The notes: generated by a model not told the origin, from the sequence alone. Shown: positions 1-8,198, numbered from the stretch's first letter. The stretch: 64,000 nucleotides of DNA from Paenibacillus woosongensis (GCF_009725165.1 NZ_WNZW01000018.1:1-64000); one strand, 5' to 3'. Made by a program: numbers and translations.

Positions 1-201
1 CATGCGGCGAAATGATTTATCCGGTATTAGCTACCGTTTCCGGCAGTTATCCCAGTCTTACAGGCAGGTTGCCTACGTATTACTCACCCGTCCGCCGCTA
101 AGTTATTTCGGAAGCAAGCTTCCAAAATAACTCCGCTCGACTTGCATGTATTAGGCACGCCGCCAGCGTTCGTCCTGAGCCAGGATCAAACTCTCCATTA
201 A
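1..201 (-). rRNA. rrs: 16S ribosomal RNA, 5' end (partial)
   Basis: The complement of about 150-197 is the universal start of bacterial 16S rRNA: the AGAGTTTGATCCTGGCTCAG primer site followed by GACGAACGCTGGCGGCGTGCC. The rest of the segment reads as the V1 region and flanks. The gene runs leftward and is cut by the window edge, so only about 200 of some 1,550 bases are present. The mature 5' end is placed a few bases upstream of the primer site and is approximate. Confidence 0.97.
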
Positions 202-355
202 AGTTTGACTTGCTCATTTTGAATCTGACGAGATCAGATTTGCATCTGACTCTATTATTTAGATTTCACTTCCGTGAAACCCGCTCACTCGTTGTTCAGT
301 TTTCAAAGATCAACCTTGTTTCGCGTGTCACCGTTGTTTCAGCGGCGACTTTTAT

Positions 356-495
356 AATATATCATAGTTAGCTAGGTTTTTGCAAGAGTTTTTTTAAACT
401 TTTTTTATTTCTTTTATAAACTCTTACTTTCCCGGCTGCCGTACCTCAAAAGCGGCACGAATGATAATTTATCACACCCCTTCCCTTAAAGTCAA
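356..495 (-). promoter_or_regulatory. Tandem candidate promoters of the rRNA operon
   Basis: Two sigma-A-like promoters read leftward into 16S. The distal one has -35 TTGACT (490-495), an 18-base spacer and -10 TAAATT (466-471). The proximal one has -35 TTGCAA (380-385), an 18-base spacer and -10 TATATT (356-361). Tandem promoters are usual for Bacillus-type rrn operons. The 202-355 stretch between the proximal promoter and 16S is leader RNA; it includes a TTTGAAAACTGAAC segment like those preceding Bacillus 16S genes. No gene lies in 202-510. Confidence 0.6.
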
Positions 496-510
496 TACCT
501 GTTTTTCATC

Positions 511-741
511 TTATTGCTTTGCCTGGGGAAAACGAGCTTTTCGCGCATATTTGGAGAGTTCCTTCGAGGGTGCAAACCGGGCATACATTCGAAATATGGT
601 TTTGTATCTATTGGCAATGGCATGCCTGATATCCTGATCCAGGCGGTGATCACTCATATCCAGCAGCATTTCATCCAGTTCCTTGCGTAGGACATAATCT
701 AATTCTTTACATTCTTTCTCATTAAATAACATACCCAACAT
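511..741 (-). CDS. Small conserved-looking hypothetical protein (76 aa)
   Basis: I do not recognise the function. The product is a soluble, highly charged, probably helical protein rich in Glu, Asp, Arg and Lys, with no membrane segment, no signal peptide and no cysteine pairs. The start is supported by a GAGGAG motif about 9 bases upstream of the ATG. It lies between the rRNA promoters and a SpoIIM-family gene, separated from the latter by about 190 bases. The composition (a Leu/Ile heptad-like N-half, basic C-terminus) looks like a real protein, but nothing in the sequence suggests a reaction or partner. Confidence 0.6.
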   Translation of the reverse strand: MLGMLFNEKECKELDYVLRKELDEMLLDMSDHRLDQDIRHAIANRYKTIFRMYARFAPSKELSKYARKARFPQAKQ

Positions 742-930
742 GGCTCACAGCTCCTCTTTCATCTAAATTACGATCGTTGCAGGGAAAATGACCATAAGAT
801 GAAACAAATCTCATCTGTCGTTGGTTAACGATGATTAACCTTTTTGCCAAATTAAGAAACTCGGTCTTTTGAACCGCTTTAATGGTATGCACAACTTTTA
901 GGGAAAATATGAATGCAATCCTAATTTTTA

Positions 931-1542
931 TCATTGAACCAGATGAAATGTAATCGTGCTTTCAATAATGGCCGCGATGAGCAAGGCCACAGTAATCCAG
1001 AACGCTGCGGTTCCCGCCGCACGGAAATAAGCTCCCCATTTTACACTGCGTTCATGCCTTTCTCTTGCTCCAAGCTCCCCCAAGCTTTTCAGCACCAAAT
1101 AACCGAATTGCAGACCGTAGGTAGCGGCGATCAGAATAGCCGGAATTTCTATAATGCCATGCGGCAGCAAGCCCTTTACAATCAATTCGAACATGTCTGC
1201 CCCTTGGGCCGATGTCTCGCGAACCAGGTATCCAAGCACCATTCCGTTCATCACCAGGAACACGACGGGCATAAAACCGAAGAACGCGCCGAGGCCGATA
1301 ACCAGCAAGCTTTTGATGGCATTGTTCAAGAAAATGAATATAAAGAAACTTAGCTCCGGCGAGGAAGACTGCGACAAAGTGCCGCTCACCTCACGTAGTG
1401 CATGAATTTGTGGCTTCAGCATGGCGCCAAGATAGTCCGAATATACATTGCCAAGCACAATTCCGGCAACGAACAACGTCAGTGAAACAAGCAGCATTTT
1501 CCGATAATGGGCCAAATCTTGAATAAAACAACGAAAAGACAT
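931..1542 (-). CDS. SpoIIM-family (DUF95) integral membrane protein
   Basis: The 203-residue protein has about five hydrophobic segments (roughly residues 15-35, 65-95, 98-110, 120-150 and 178-200) and the conserved GMVLGY/LPHGIIEIPAI signatures of the stage II sporulation protein M family. In Bacillus, SpoIIM is part of the SpoIID-M-P complex that thins septal peptidoglycan during engulfment. This copy lies next to pdaB rather than in the usual spoIIM neighbourhood, so it may be a family paralogue and not the engulfment protein itself. The ATG at 1542 has a GGAGGT motif upstream. It is transcribed divergently from pdaB. Family membership is firm; the exact role is inferred. Confidence 0.8.
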   Translation of the reverse strand: MSFRCFIQDLAHYRKMLLVSLTLFVAGIVLGNVYSDYLGAMLKPQIHALREVSGTLSQSSSPELSFFIFIFLNNAIKSLLVIGLGAFFGFMPVVFLVMNGMVLGYLVRETSAQGADMFELIVKGLLPHGIIEIPAILIAATYGLQFGYLVLKSLGELGARERHERSVKWGAYFRAAGTAAFWITVALLIAAIIESTITFHLVQ

Positions 1543-1669
1543 AAATACCTCCTAGTGCTGTCTCTGATGTTTTCCTCTAAAGCGGACGAGAACGGTTATA
1601 TTCGCAAAAGGTACGAGCATATATTGTAACAGCGGACAAATTTATTTTGAAACGAGAGGGGCTTAACTT

Positions 1670-2479
1670 ATGAATAATTTCTTCTACGTCCTCAACGGAA
1701 AAAAGATCAAACGCTTCATGTTTGTATTTGCCGCGGCCCTGTTTGCAGCCGGTATCATCTATGTAGAGAAAGAAAATATTACGGTATTCTCCGAAGAGAG
1801 CAATCATTCGGCTATCTACAGCGTATCTACCGACAAGAAGGTCATTGCTCTCACCTTTGATATCAGCTGGGGGGATACAAGAACAGAGCCAATACTTCAG
1901 GTGCTTAAAGATAAGGACGTGAAAAAAGCGACCTTCTTCCTCTCCTCCCCTTGGAGCAAAAGCCATCCCGAGCTCGTCAGGGCCATTCAGCAGCAAGGCT
2001 TTGAAATCGGCAGCCATGGCCATAAGCACGTCAACTACAGCGGCCTTGAAGATGAAGAAATTAAGCGGCAGCTTACGACGGCTCATTCTATTTTAACCGA
2101 TTTGACCGGAAAAGCACCTGCCTTGCTCCGGCTGCCGAACGGGGATTTTGATAAGCGCGTGCTAAAAATTGCCGACGAGCTTGGCTATAAAGTGATCCAG
2201 TGGGATACCGATTCGCAGGATTGGATGAACAAGGGCGTTCAAACGATCGTAAACCGCGTCGTCAGCAAAGCGCATCCCGGTGATATCGTTCTCTTTCATG
2301 CCAGCGATTCCGTTAAACAGACACATGAGGCGCTTCCAATCATTATCGACGAGCTCCGTAAAAAAGGATACGAATTCGTTACCGTCACCGACCTGCTCCA
2401 GGAAGCGGGCGTCAAAGGCGCTCAGGTGAGGGATCAGGCCTGGATACAGGAGCAAATCGACATCGCGGCAGGAATGTAA
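1670..2479 (+). CDS. pdaB: Sporulation polysaccharide deacetylase PdaB
   Basis: The 269-residue protein has an N-terminal signal-anchor (about residues 14-33) followed by a NodB-type deacetylase domain. Motif 1 is TFDISWGD, the PdaB variant of the usual TFDDG, and motif 2 is SHGHKHVN, carrying the metal-binding histidines. The later LRLPNG and VLFHAS motifs complete the fold. PdaB is made in the mother cell or spore envelope and is needed for spore stability; its exact glycan substrate is not established from sequence. AGAGGGG precedes the ATG by 9-10 bases. The gene is opposite in strand to the surrounding housekeeping operons and ends in its own terminator. Position beside kbaA, gerD, salA and cwlD matches the Bacillus order. 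Confidence 0.93.
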   Translation: MNNFFYVLNGKKIKRFMFVFAAALFAAGIIYVEKENITVFSEESNHSAIYSVSTDKKVIALTFDISWGDTRTEPILQVLKDKDVKKATFFLSSPWSKSHPELVRAIQQQGFEIGSHGHKHVNYSGLEDEEIKRQLTTAHSILTDLTGKAPALLRLPNGDFDKRVLKIADELGYKVIQWDTDSQDWMNKGVQTIVNRVVSKAHPGDIVLFHASDSVKQTHEALPIIIDELRKKGYEFVTVTDLLQEAGVKGAQVRDQAWIQEQIDIAAGM

Positions 2480-2537
2480 ACAGATGGCAGATGTAGCGGC
2501 ACAAACAGCGGCATAAGGAAGACTTGTTGGCTTCATG

Positions 2538-2566
2538 GACTTCCGTTTTAACGGAGGTCTTTTTTA
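2538..2566 (+). terminator. Rho-independent terminator of pdaB
   Basis: A 9-bp stem (GACTTCCGT paired with ACGGAGGTC, one G-U) with a TTTA loop is followed by TTTTTT. It starts about 58 bases after the pdaB stop. Confidence 0.85.
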
Positions 2567-2585
2567 TGGCTTGGATAAAACAAAA

Positions 2586-2612
2586 AGCCCAGTATTCATA
2601 CTGAGCTTCTTC
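2586..2612 (-). terminator. Rho-independent terminator of kbaA
   Basis: On the minus strand AGCTCAGTA-TGAA-TACTGGGCT is followed by TTTTTG. It sits just past the kbaA stop and faces the pdaB terminator, so the two genes converge on back-to-back terminators. Confidence 0.8.
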
Positions 2613-2623
2613 GCTTGCTTCTA

Positions 2624-3232
2624 TTATTGCGGGCTTTGCGCAGACCCTGCAGGAGCCGCAGGCTTTAATACTTTATGCAGGATTAGTATCTGATACGCAT
2701 TGCATGCCAAAAGCGGAGCAACGATCCATGCTGTCGCCGCATTAACTCCGATCTTAAGCACCCCGATCATTTCTACGATCGTCACAGCGATCATGAAGAA
2801 CAAGGTTGGAATCCATGCTGTTCCATTGGTCAGCTTCGCCTTATAAAAAGCTACGGCACAAGCCACAATAAGTATAACCGCGCTAAGAACGATATCGGAG
2901 CCGCCCTGCCCTTCTCCTACAAACGTCCGGAAGAACATCAGCTCAAGCAGCGCAAGCGCGGTGAGCACAATTTGTACGTATTGCCAGGTTCTTCTGGTAA
3001 AAACGCCTGTGCCCATGTAGTTGATCATCAAATAAGCAAAAAAGCCCATTTGGGAATATACGCTAACCATAATGCCTACCCCAAGCAAAATACCGACATT
3101 CACCAAAAAATCCACCGCTCCGTTTAACTGCACGGTATCCGTCCATTGCAGGATTAGGCCTACGGCCAGCGATCCAACTGCTCCAACCAGCAAGGTGGTC
3201 CAGAACAAATAAAGCCAATTTTTCAAATTCAA
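2624..3232 (-). CDS. kbaA: KinB-signalling pathway activation protein KbaA
   Basis: The 202-residue polytopic membrane protein has about six hydrophobic segments and very short loops. In Bacillus, KbaA is required for activity of the KinB sensor kinase in the sporulation phosphorelay. The identification rests on the family-like sequence (QMGFFAYLMINYMGTG followed by LALLELMFFRTF) and on its position between pdaB and gerD, the same as in B. subtilis. The C-terminus is a short Pro/Ala/Ser tail. It is divergently transcribed from gerD. No catalytic residues are expected. Confidence 0.85.
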   Translation of the reverse strand: MNLKNWLYLFWTTLLVGAVGSLAVGLILQWTDTVQLNGAVDFLVNVGILLGVGIMVSVYSQMGFFAYLMINYMGTGVFTRRTWQYVQIVLTALALLELMFFRTFVGEGQGGSDIVLSAVILIVACAVAFYKAKLTNGTAWIPTLFFMIAVTIVEMIGVLKIGVNAATAWIVAPLLACNAYQILILHKVLKPAAPAGSAQSPQ

Positions 3233-3361
3233 AACCTAACACCCCCACTAACGAATTATTTTACCAACGATTCCGGTAAAACACCATGCTTTTCAAGGGG
3301 ATAATTCCTATTTCACGTCCGCATACTACATACAGCGATCACGATGAAGGAGGAAGGAACC

Positions 3362-4153
3362 ATGAAACGGCTGAACTACCGATGGATGCTGTGCCTTATA
3401 TGTGCTTGTATACTTCCGCTAACGGCTTGCGGTTCTGAACCGAGCTCCTCTTCTGCTCAGGGAGGGGGATACAAAGAGACGAAATCCATGATCATTGACA
3501 TACTTAAAACCGATGAAGGTAAAAAAGCCATTTACGAAGCGCTCAGCTCCCCGCCATCCGAAGGCGGAAGCGGACAATCGGGCGGAGGCGGAGGCTCCAG
3601 TTCCGGGGGGTCAGGCGGATCTTCTGGCGGGAGCGGGGGCTCTAGTTCCGGCGGGGGCGGCACGATGGGGATCAAAATGATCCTGCCAACCCAAACCTCG
3701 GAGCAGGTGAAAATGGCCGTCAAGGAAACAATCACCTCCCCGGAATACAAAAAAGAGTTCGAAAAGATTATGACCGACCCCAAATTCGCTGGCGATTTCG
3801 CCAAAGCGATCAATTCGCAGAACAAAGAGCTGCATATGCAGTTGATCAAGGACCCGCAGTATCAGAAGTCTGTCAGCGAAATTATGAAATCGCCTGAGGT
3901 TATGAAAATGTTCCTCGATCTTACCCAAACGCCCGATTTCCGCAAGCAGTCCATGACTGTCATGCAGGAAGCGATGCAAAGCCCGCTCTTCAAAATGGAA
4001 GTGATGGATCTGCTCAAAACGGTGGTGCAGGAGCAGCTGCAGCCCAAGCTTGAAAAAGAATCTACTTCCGGCAAAGGCGGTGCTGGCGGAAAAGGCGGCG
4101 GTGGCGGAAAAGGCGGCGAAGGCAACGGGGGCGGCGGAGGCGGAGGCTCCTAG
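3362..4153 (+). CDS. gerD: Spore germination lipoprotein GerD
   Basis: GerD is an inner-membrane lipoprotein of the spore that organises nutrient germinant receptors into clusters. The start at 3362 is chosen because AAGGAGGAAGG lies just upstream; an in-frame ATG at 3344 precedes that site. The 263-residue product has a signal peptide ending in the lipobox LTAC, so Cys23 would be lipidated. A conserved helical core follows (SMIIDILKTDEGKKAIYEAL, then about residues 105-235 with SPEYKKEF, DPQYQKS and SPLFKMEV repeats). Two Gly/Ser-rich stretches are unusual: about 40 residues between the first helix and the core, and about 25 Gly/Lys-rich residues at the C-terminus. B. subtilis GerD is about 185 residues, so most of the extra length is linker. 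Confidence 0.9.
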   Translation: MKRLNYRWMLCLICACILPLTACGSEPSSSSAQGGGYKETKSMIIDILKTDEGKKAIYEALSSPPSEGGSGQSGGGGGSSSGGSGGSSGGSGGSSSGGGGTMGIKMILPTQTSEQVKMAVKETITSPEYKKEFEKIMTDPKFAGDFAKAINSQNKELHMQLIKDPQYQKSVSEIMKSPEVMKMFLDLTQTPDFRKQSMTVMQEAMQSPLFKMEVMDLLKTVVQEQLQPKLEKESTSGKGGAGGKGGGGGKGGEGNGGGGGGGS

Positions 4154-4183
4154 ACAATTAAATTTTCCTAGCTGCCATAAAAT

Positions 4184-4209
4184 AAGACTGACCATCGGGT
4201 CAGTCTTTT
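4184..4209. terminator. Bidirectional terminator between gerD and salA
   Basis: A 10-bp perfect stem (AAGACTGACC and GGTCAGTCTT) with a 4-base loop is followed by TTTTG on the plus strand and by ATTTTAT on the minus strand. The right arm overlaps the salA stop codon, so one hairpin can serve both convergent genes. Confidence 0.75.
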
Positions 4210-5330
4210 GCGTACTTATTGATAACCTGCAGGGCTATGTCATCATAGATCCGGCCAACTGTGCTGTCCTGCTTATACACGCAAGGCGAAAAGTCCGGTT
4301 CGGCCGGATGGTTGTCCGGAGCGCCAAGCGGAATTTGCGCCAGCAATCCAGTGTGCAGCGTCTCGGCAAGCCGCGCTCCGCCTCCCCGGCCAAAAATATA
4401 GTCCTTCTGGCCGCAGGCCGAACATTCGTAGTAAGCCATGTTCTCAATTACGCCCAGCACCTCGTGGTTCGTCTTCAGTGCCATCGCTCCGGCACGGGCC
4501 GCCACGAAGGCAGCCGTGGCATGAGGCGTCGTCACGATGATTTCGCTGCTATGCGGAATCATTTGATGCACATCAAGCGCCACATCTCCTGTTCCCGGGG
4601 GCAGATCAAGCAGCACATAATCGAGCTCCCCCCAATCTACATCGCTAAAGAACTGGCGAAGCATCCTTCCCAGCATAGGCCCCCGCCAAATGACAGGATT
4701 ATTCTCCTGAATGAAGAAACCCATCGACATTACCTTTACGCCAAAGCGCTCGACAGGAATAATCGCCCCTTCATCCAAGTTAGGAACTTCTTCAATGCCC
4801 ATCATATCCGGAACACTGAAGCCGTATATGTCCGCATCGATTAAGCCGACACGCTGTCCACGCCGGGCAAGCGCAACAGCCAAATTTACAGTAACAGTAG
4901 ATTTGCCAACTCCGCCTTTGCCGCTGGCAATCGCAATGAACTTCACGCCGGACTTCGGATCCAGAATTGGCAGCTTCTCGAGGCCGGCAGCATGTCCTTT
5001 GCGCAGCACCTCCTCATCGGAAGGTTCTTTTCCCCCTGCTTCTCCCGGCTGCTCGCCCACAGCCTCTTCGCGCTCCCGCTCGGAAGCTTCCCGGAATCTC
5101 AAATGAACATGACTGACGCCAGCATCCGCCAGACGGTCACGAATCTCCCGCTCCAGCAGCTTCTGCGTCTCTTCATCCTTCTCTAGGCAGACTACTGTTA
5201 GAGAGACACGATCTTCTTTCACCATCATATCGCGAATCCATTGCAGCTCAACCAAGCTTCGTTTCAGCTTCGGCTCGGCAATAGGGCGCAAGGCCGCTTG
5301 AATATGCTCCTTGGATAACAATGACAGCAC
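4200..5330 (-). CDS. salA: Mrp/NBP35-family ATPase SalA
   Basis: The 376-residue protein has an N-terminal MIP18/DUF59-like domain (about residues 1-85), a charged linker, and a ParA/Mrp P-loop ATPase domain with the deviant Walker A motif GKGGVGKST near residue 140 and the Walker B-like LLDLPPGTGD. A CSAC cysteine pair near the C-terminus is the Fe-S ligand motif of Mrp proteins. Members act as Fe-S carrier ATPases; B. subtilis SalA also regulates scoC, aprE and other genes. Here it sits downstream of cwlD as in B. subtilis, so the salA name is used on synteny grounds, while mrp would be equally valid. Confidence 0.92.
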   Translation of the reverse strand: MLSLLSKEHIQAALRPIAEPKLKRSLVELQWIRDMMVKEDRVSLTVVCLEKDEETQKLLEREIRDRLADAGVSHVHLRFREASEREREEAVGEQPGEAGGKEPSDEEVLRKGHAAGLEKLPILDPKSGVKFIAIASGKGGVGKSTVTVNLAVALARRGQRVGLIDADIYGFSVPDMMGIEEVPNLDEGAIIPVERFGVKVMSMGFFIQENNPVIWRGPMLGRMLRQFFSDVDWGELDYVLLDLPPGTGDVALDVHQMIPHSSEIIVTTPHATAAFVAARAGAMALKTNHEVLGVIENMAYYECSACGQKDYIFGRGGGARLAETLHTGLLAQIPLGAPDNHPAEPDFSPCVYKQDSTVGRIYDDIALQVINKYAKD

Positions 5331-5369
5331 CTCGACTTCGTATCATATCGTGTAAATATGTATATTATA

Positions 5370-6140
5370 TCACTCTCCGCTCTTCTTTGCCCTTTTTCCC
5401 GTCTCTCCGGCGCTATATCTTAAAATGCCCTGATAAATCGAGGCCGCCACCTTCTGCTGGTACTGTTCGCTGCCGAGCATCGCCGCCTCCCCCGGATTGG
5501 ATAAAAAACCGACTTCCACGAGCGCAGACGGGATTTTCAAAGCTTTCAGCAAATAAACGGATTTATCGTTTTGCTTCGCTACACGATCGCTGTTCTCCAA
5601 ATTACGTATCAGCTCATCCTGAATCAAGTAGGCCAAATCGTAGCTTTTTTCATCCTCCTTGGTAAAAAACGTCTGTGCCCCGCTCCATTTACTGGAAGGG
5701 ACGCTGTTCACATGAATGCTGATCAGCAGTTTGGCCTGCTTCTCTTTGATGAAGCGAACGCGGCGTTTTAGATCCTCGGTTTTGCGTTTGCTGTACCCTT
5801 TTGTTCCTGCATCGGCTAAATCTCGATCATCTTCCCGGGTCATGACGACAATTGCCCCAGCCTGCTGCAAATAGTCGCGCAGATAAAGAGCTACAGCCAG
5901 ATTGATATCCTTCTCGATGAGGCCTTGCCGGCTTACGGCTCCCCCGTCCGGCCCGCCATGTCCGGCATCCAATGCTATAGTGACTCCGGCTAAAGGCAGA
6001 CTCCAATAATTCCAGGCGTTCCTTGCCGGAACTTCGTATACCGCAATTCCCCATAGTAAGCCCAGCAAAACGAGGCCGAGCATCAGCTTTTTAATATGAC
6101 CTAATGAAATCCATAGCGTCACCTTATCCCTTGATCCCAT
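5370..6140 (-). CDS. cwlD: N-acetylmuramoyl-L-alanine amidase CwlD (sporulation)
   Basis: The 256-residue protein has an N-terminal membrane anchor or signal (about residues 17-35) and an Amidase_3 zinc hydrolase domain. Visible ligands and catalytic residues are the His of LDAGHGGPDGG, the Glu of LIEKDINL, the His of SIHVNS and the Glu of LVEVGFLSNP. CwlD removes the peptide from muramic acid as the first step in making muramic-delta-lactam of spore cortex, acting with PdaA. The gene follows sat on the same strand by 85 bases. Its GGAGGTGG ribosome binding site lies inside a terminator-like hairpin, described separately. Confidence 0.95.
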   Translation of the reverse strand: MGSRDKVTLWISLGHIKKLMLGLVLLGLLWGIAVYEVPARNAWNYWSLPLAGVTIALDAGHGGPDGGAVSRQGLIEKDINLAVALYLRDYLQQAGAIVVMTREDDRDLADAGTKGYSKRKTEDLKRRVRFIKEKQAKLLISIHVNSVPSSKWSGAQTFFTKEDEKSYDLAYLIQDELIRNLENSDRVAKQNDKSVYLLKALKIPSALVEVGFLSNPGEAAMLGSEQYQQKVAASIYQGILRYSAGETGKRAKKSGE

Positions 6141-6195
6141 AAAAAAGCCACCTCCGAACCCATATGATTCTAATCATCTATATGGGACGAGGTGG
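6141..6195 (-). terminator. Hairpin terminator between sat and cwlD, overlapping the cwlD ribosome binding site
   Basis: Two nested perfect stems are present: CCACCTC/GAGGTGG (6148-6154 with 6189-6195) and CCCATAT/ATATGGG (6159-6165 with 6180-6186). On the minus strand the stem is followed by CTTTTTT and then at once by the cwlD ATG at 6140. The 3' arm carries GGAGGTGG, the only good ribosome binding site for cwlD. The structure would end or silence read-through from cysH-sat. Confidence 0.75.
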
Positions 6196-6225
6196 ACAAA
6201 TATACCTCATATTCGATTTATGACA

Positions 6226-7395
6226 TTAAATAACGACCTGGTGGCTCATGCCCTCAATCAATACTTTCGCTACTTCTGGTCTCGTGAACTCTGGCGGCGG
6301 GCATACACCATCGCGCAGCAAAGCTCTTACCTTCGTACCCGACAGCGTCAAATGCGCCTCTTTCGGATGCGGGCACGTCTTGCTTGAAGCCATGTTGCCG
6401 CAGGTCGTGCAGAAGAAGCTGTGCTCGAAGAAGAGCGGAGAAATCCCAAGCTCCTCCGGCGTAAAGTTCAGGAAGATTTCCTGTGCTTCATATGTTCCGT
6501 AATAGTCGCCGACACCCGCATGATCACGGCCAACGATGAAGTGGGTGCAGCCGTAGTTTTTGCGGACCATAGCATGGAAAATCGCTTCCCGTGGTCCGGC
6601 ATAACGCATCGCGGCCGGGAACACGCCAAGGAAAGTACGATCCGCAGGATAATAATTGTCCAGCAGCGTAAGGTAGCTCTTCATGCGCACGTCCGCCGGA
6701 ACGTCATCCGACTTCGTTTCGCCGACCAACGGGTTCAGGAACAATGCATCAACAATTTCCATCGCGCTCTTCTGAATATATTCATGCGCGCGGTGCACCG
6801 GGTTACGTGTCTGGAATCCGACCACGGTACGCCAGCCCTTCTCGGCAAATAAGCGCCGAGTTTCTGCTGGATCAAAGTAAAACTCGCCGAAGCGCTCCGG
6901 CTGCGGACGATTGAGCACCTGCACTGGTCCACCCACGTAATAAGGCGAACGTTCGAAAAGCTTAGCTACTCCCGGATGCTCCTTATCTTCCGTTTTGAAT
7001 ACATTTCTCGCTTCCTCAGCCTGGTCCACTTTATAGACGCTCTCCACGTCAAGCAAGCCGTAGACGACGCCGTCTTGTTCCCCTACAAGCGCAACACGCT
7101 TGGAGATTTCCAACTGCTGCGCCTGATCCTCGCTCACGGACAAGGTAATCGGAATACTCCACACCGTACCGTCAGCGAGTCTCATCTTCTGGACCACGGA
7201 TTCGTAATCTTCTTGATTCAAGAATCCTTCCAGCGGAGAAAAGGCTCCGACACCGATCAAATCCAAATCCGAAATCGTCCAGGCATTGATCGAAATTACC
7301 GGAAGGTCTTTAGCTAGCGCGAGTAATTCTTCTCTTTCCTTACCTGTCACAACCCGATTTACCAGTTTGCCACCATGTGGCAAAATTGCTGTCAT
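6226..7395 (-). CDS. sat: Sulfate adenylyltransferase (ATP sulfurylase)
   Basis: Catalyses ATP + sulfate to adenylyl sulfate (APS) + pyrophosphate, the first step of sulfate assimilation. The 389-residue product has the PUA-like N-terminal domain and the catalytic domain with the substrate motifs QTRNPVHRAHE (HxxH) and VGRDHAGVG. A C-terminal CTTCGNMASSKTCPH segment is the Cys/His zinc site found in many bacterial and archaeal forms. No APS kinase is fused. The start at MTAILPHGG is preferred because GGGAG lies 8 bases upstream; an ATG six codons earlier precedes that site. It follows cysH by 35 bases and is surely cotranscribed with it. Confidence 0.95.
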   Translation of the reverse strand: MTAILPHGGKLVNRVVTGKEREELLALAKDLPVISINAWTISDLDLIGVGAFSPLEGFLNQEDYESVVQKMRLADGTVWSIPITLSVSEDQAQQLEISKRVALVGEQDGVVYGLLDVESVYKVDQAEEARNVFKTEDKEHPGVAKLFERSPYYVGGPVQVLNRPQPERFGEFYFDPAETRRLFAEKGWRTVVGFQTRNPVHRAHEYIQKSAMEIVDALFLNPLVGETKSDDVPADVRMKSYLTLLDNYYPADRTFLGVFPAAMRYAGPREAIFHAMVRKNYGCTHFIVGRDHAGVGDYYGTYEAQEIFLNFTPEELGISPLFFEHSFFCTTCGNMASSKTCPHPKEAHLTLSGTKVRALLRDGVCPPPEFTRPEVAKVLIEGMSHQVVI

Positions 7396-7430
7396 CTCCA
7401 TCTCTCCCTGCATATTGAATGTATATATTA

Positions 7431-8123
7431 TTATTTATGAAGTCCGCATTCGGTTTTATCCGTTCCTGACCAGCGTCCTGCCCGTGGATCTTCTCCCGGC
7501 ATAACTTGACGAGTACAATACTCGCAGCCGATGCTAGGATAATTCTGATCGTGCAGCGGATTGTATACCACATTGTTAGCCCGGATGTAGTCCCATACAT
7601 CCTCCGAAGTCCAGCTAGCTATCGGATTGAATTTGACCAGCCCGAATTTCGTATCGTATTCCACTTTCTTCGCATTGGCGCGCGTTGGCGCCTGATCGCG
7701 CCGGATCCCCGTGATCCAGGCATCGTATCCGGACAATACCCGGGTCAAAGGCTCGACCTTGCGAATGTTGCAGCAGGCATTCGGATCGCTCTTCCAGAGC
7801 TCTTCGCCGTGCTGAGAGGCTTGCTCCTCCGGCGTAATTAGGGGAGATACCCGCACGAATTCAAGATTGTACTTGGAAGCCATTTTATCGCGTGTTTCAT
7901 AGGTTTCTTTAAAGTGGAAATCCGTGTCCAGATAGAAAATATCCGTCGACGGGCTGATCTTCTGCAGCATATCCACCAGCACGACATCCTCTGCACCGAA
8001 GCTGCACGCAAATGTAATATTCGGGAATGTCTGAACTGCCCAAGCGATAATCTCTTCAGGAGATGCGTTCTCGAACTCCTCCGCCTTAGTCTGAATCAAC
8101 TGTTCTTTCTCCAATAAATTCAT
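7431..8123 (-). CDS. cysH: Adenylyl-sulfate / phosphoadenylyl-sulfate reductase, Fe-S type
   Basis: Reduces activated sulfate (APS or PAPS) to sulfite with thioredoxin. The 230-residue protein has the PP-loop fold with SFGAEDVVLVDML at the nucleotide site, and the CC (NACCNIRKVEPL) and CxxC (GCEYCTRQ) pairs that bind a 4Fe-4S cluster. The cluster motif indicates an assimilatory reductase able to use APS directly, which fits the absence of an adjacent APS kinase. The catalytic cysteine is in the C-terminal ECGLHK. It is the first gene of a cysH-sat unit with its own candidate promoter. Sulfite reductase genes are not in this window. Confidence 0.94.
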   Translation of the reverse strand: MNLLEKEQLIQTKAEEFENASPEEIIAWAVQTFPNITFACSFGAEDVVLVDMLQKISPSTDIFYLDTDFHFKETYETRDKMASKYNLEFVRVSPLITPEEQASQHGEELWKSDPNACCNIRKVEPLTRVLSGYDAWITGIRRDQAPTRANAKKVEYDTKFGLVKFNPIASWTSEDVWDYIRANNVVYNPLHDQNYPSIGCEYCTRQVMPGEDPRAGRWSGTDKTECGLHK

Positions 8124-8198
8124 GGTTTTGTCCCCCTCGCAGCAAATTTACATAAACAAGGAAATATTCCTACTAATCAGATTTGAATTATAATTTAA

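Noticed and set aside
722..934. 70-codon frame between the small hypothetical gene and the SpoIIM-family gene
   Set aside because: No ribosome binding site, overlaps both neighbours, and has no recognisable features.
4050..4844. 264-codon frame overlapping gerD's end and salA on the plus strand
   Set aside because: Runs across a bidirectional terminator and antisense to salA; composition looks random.
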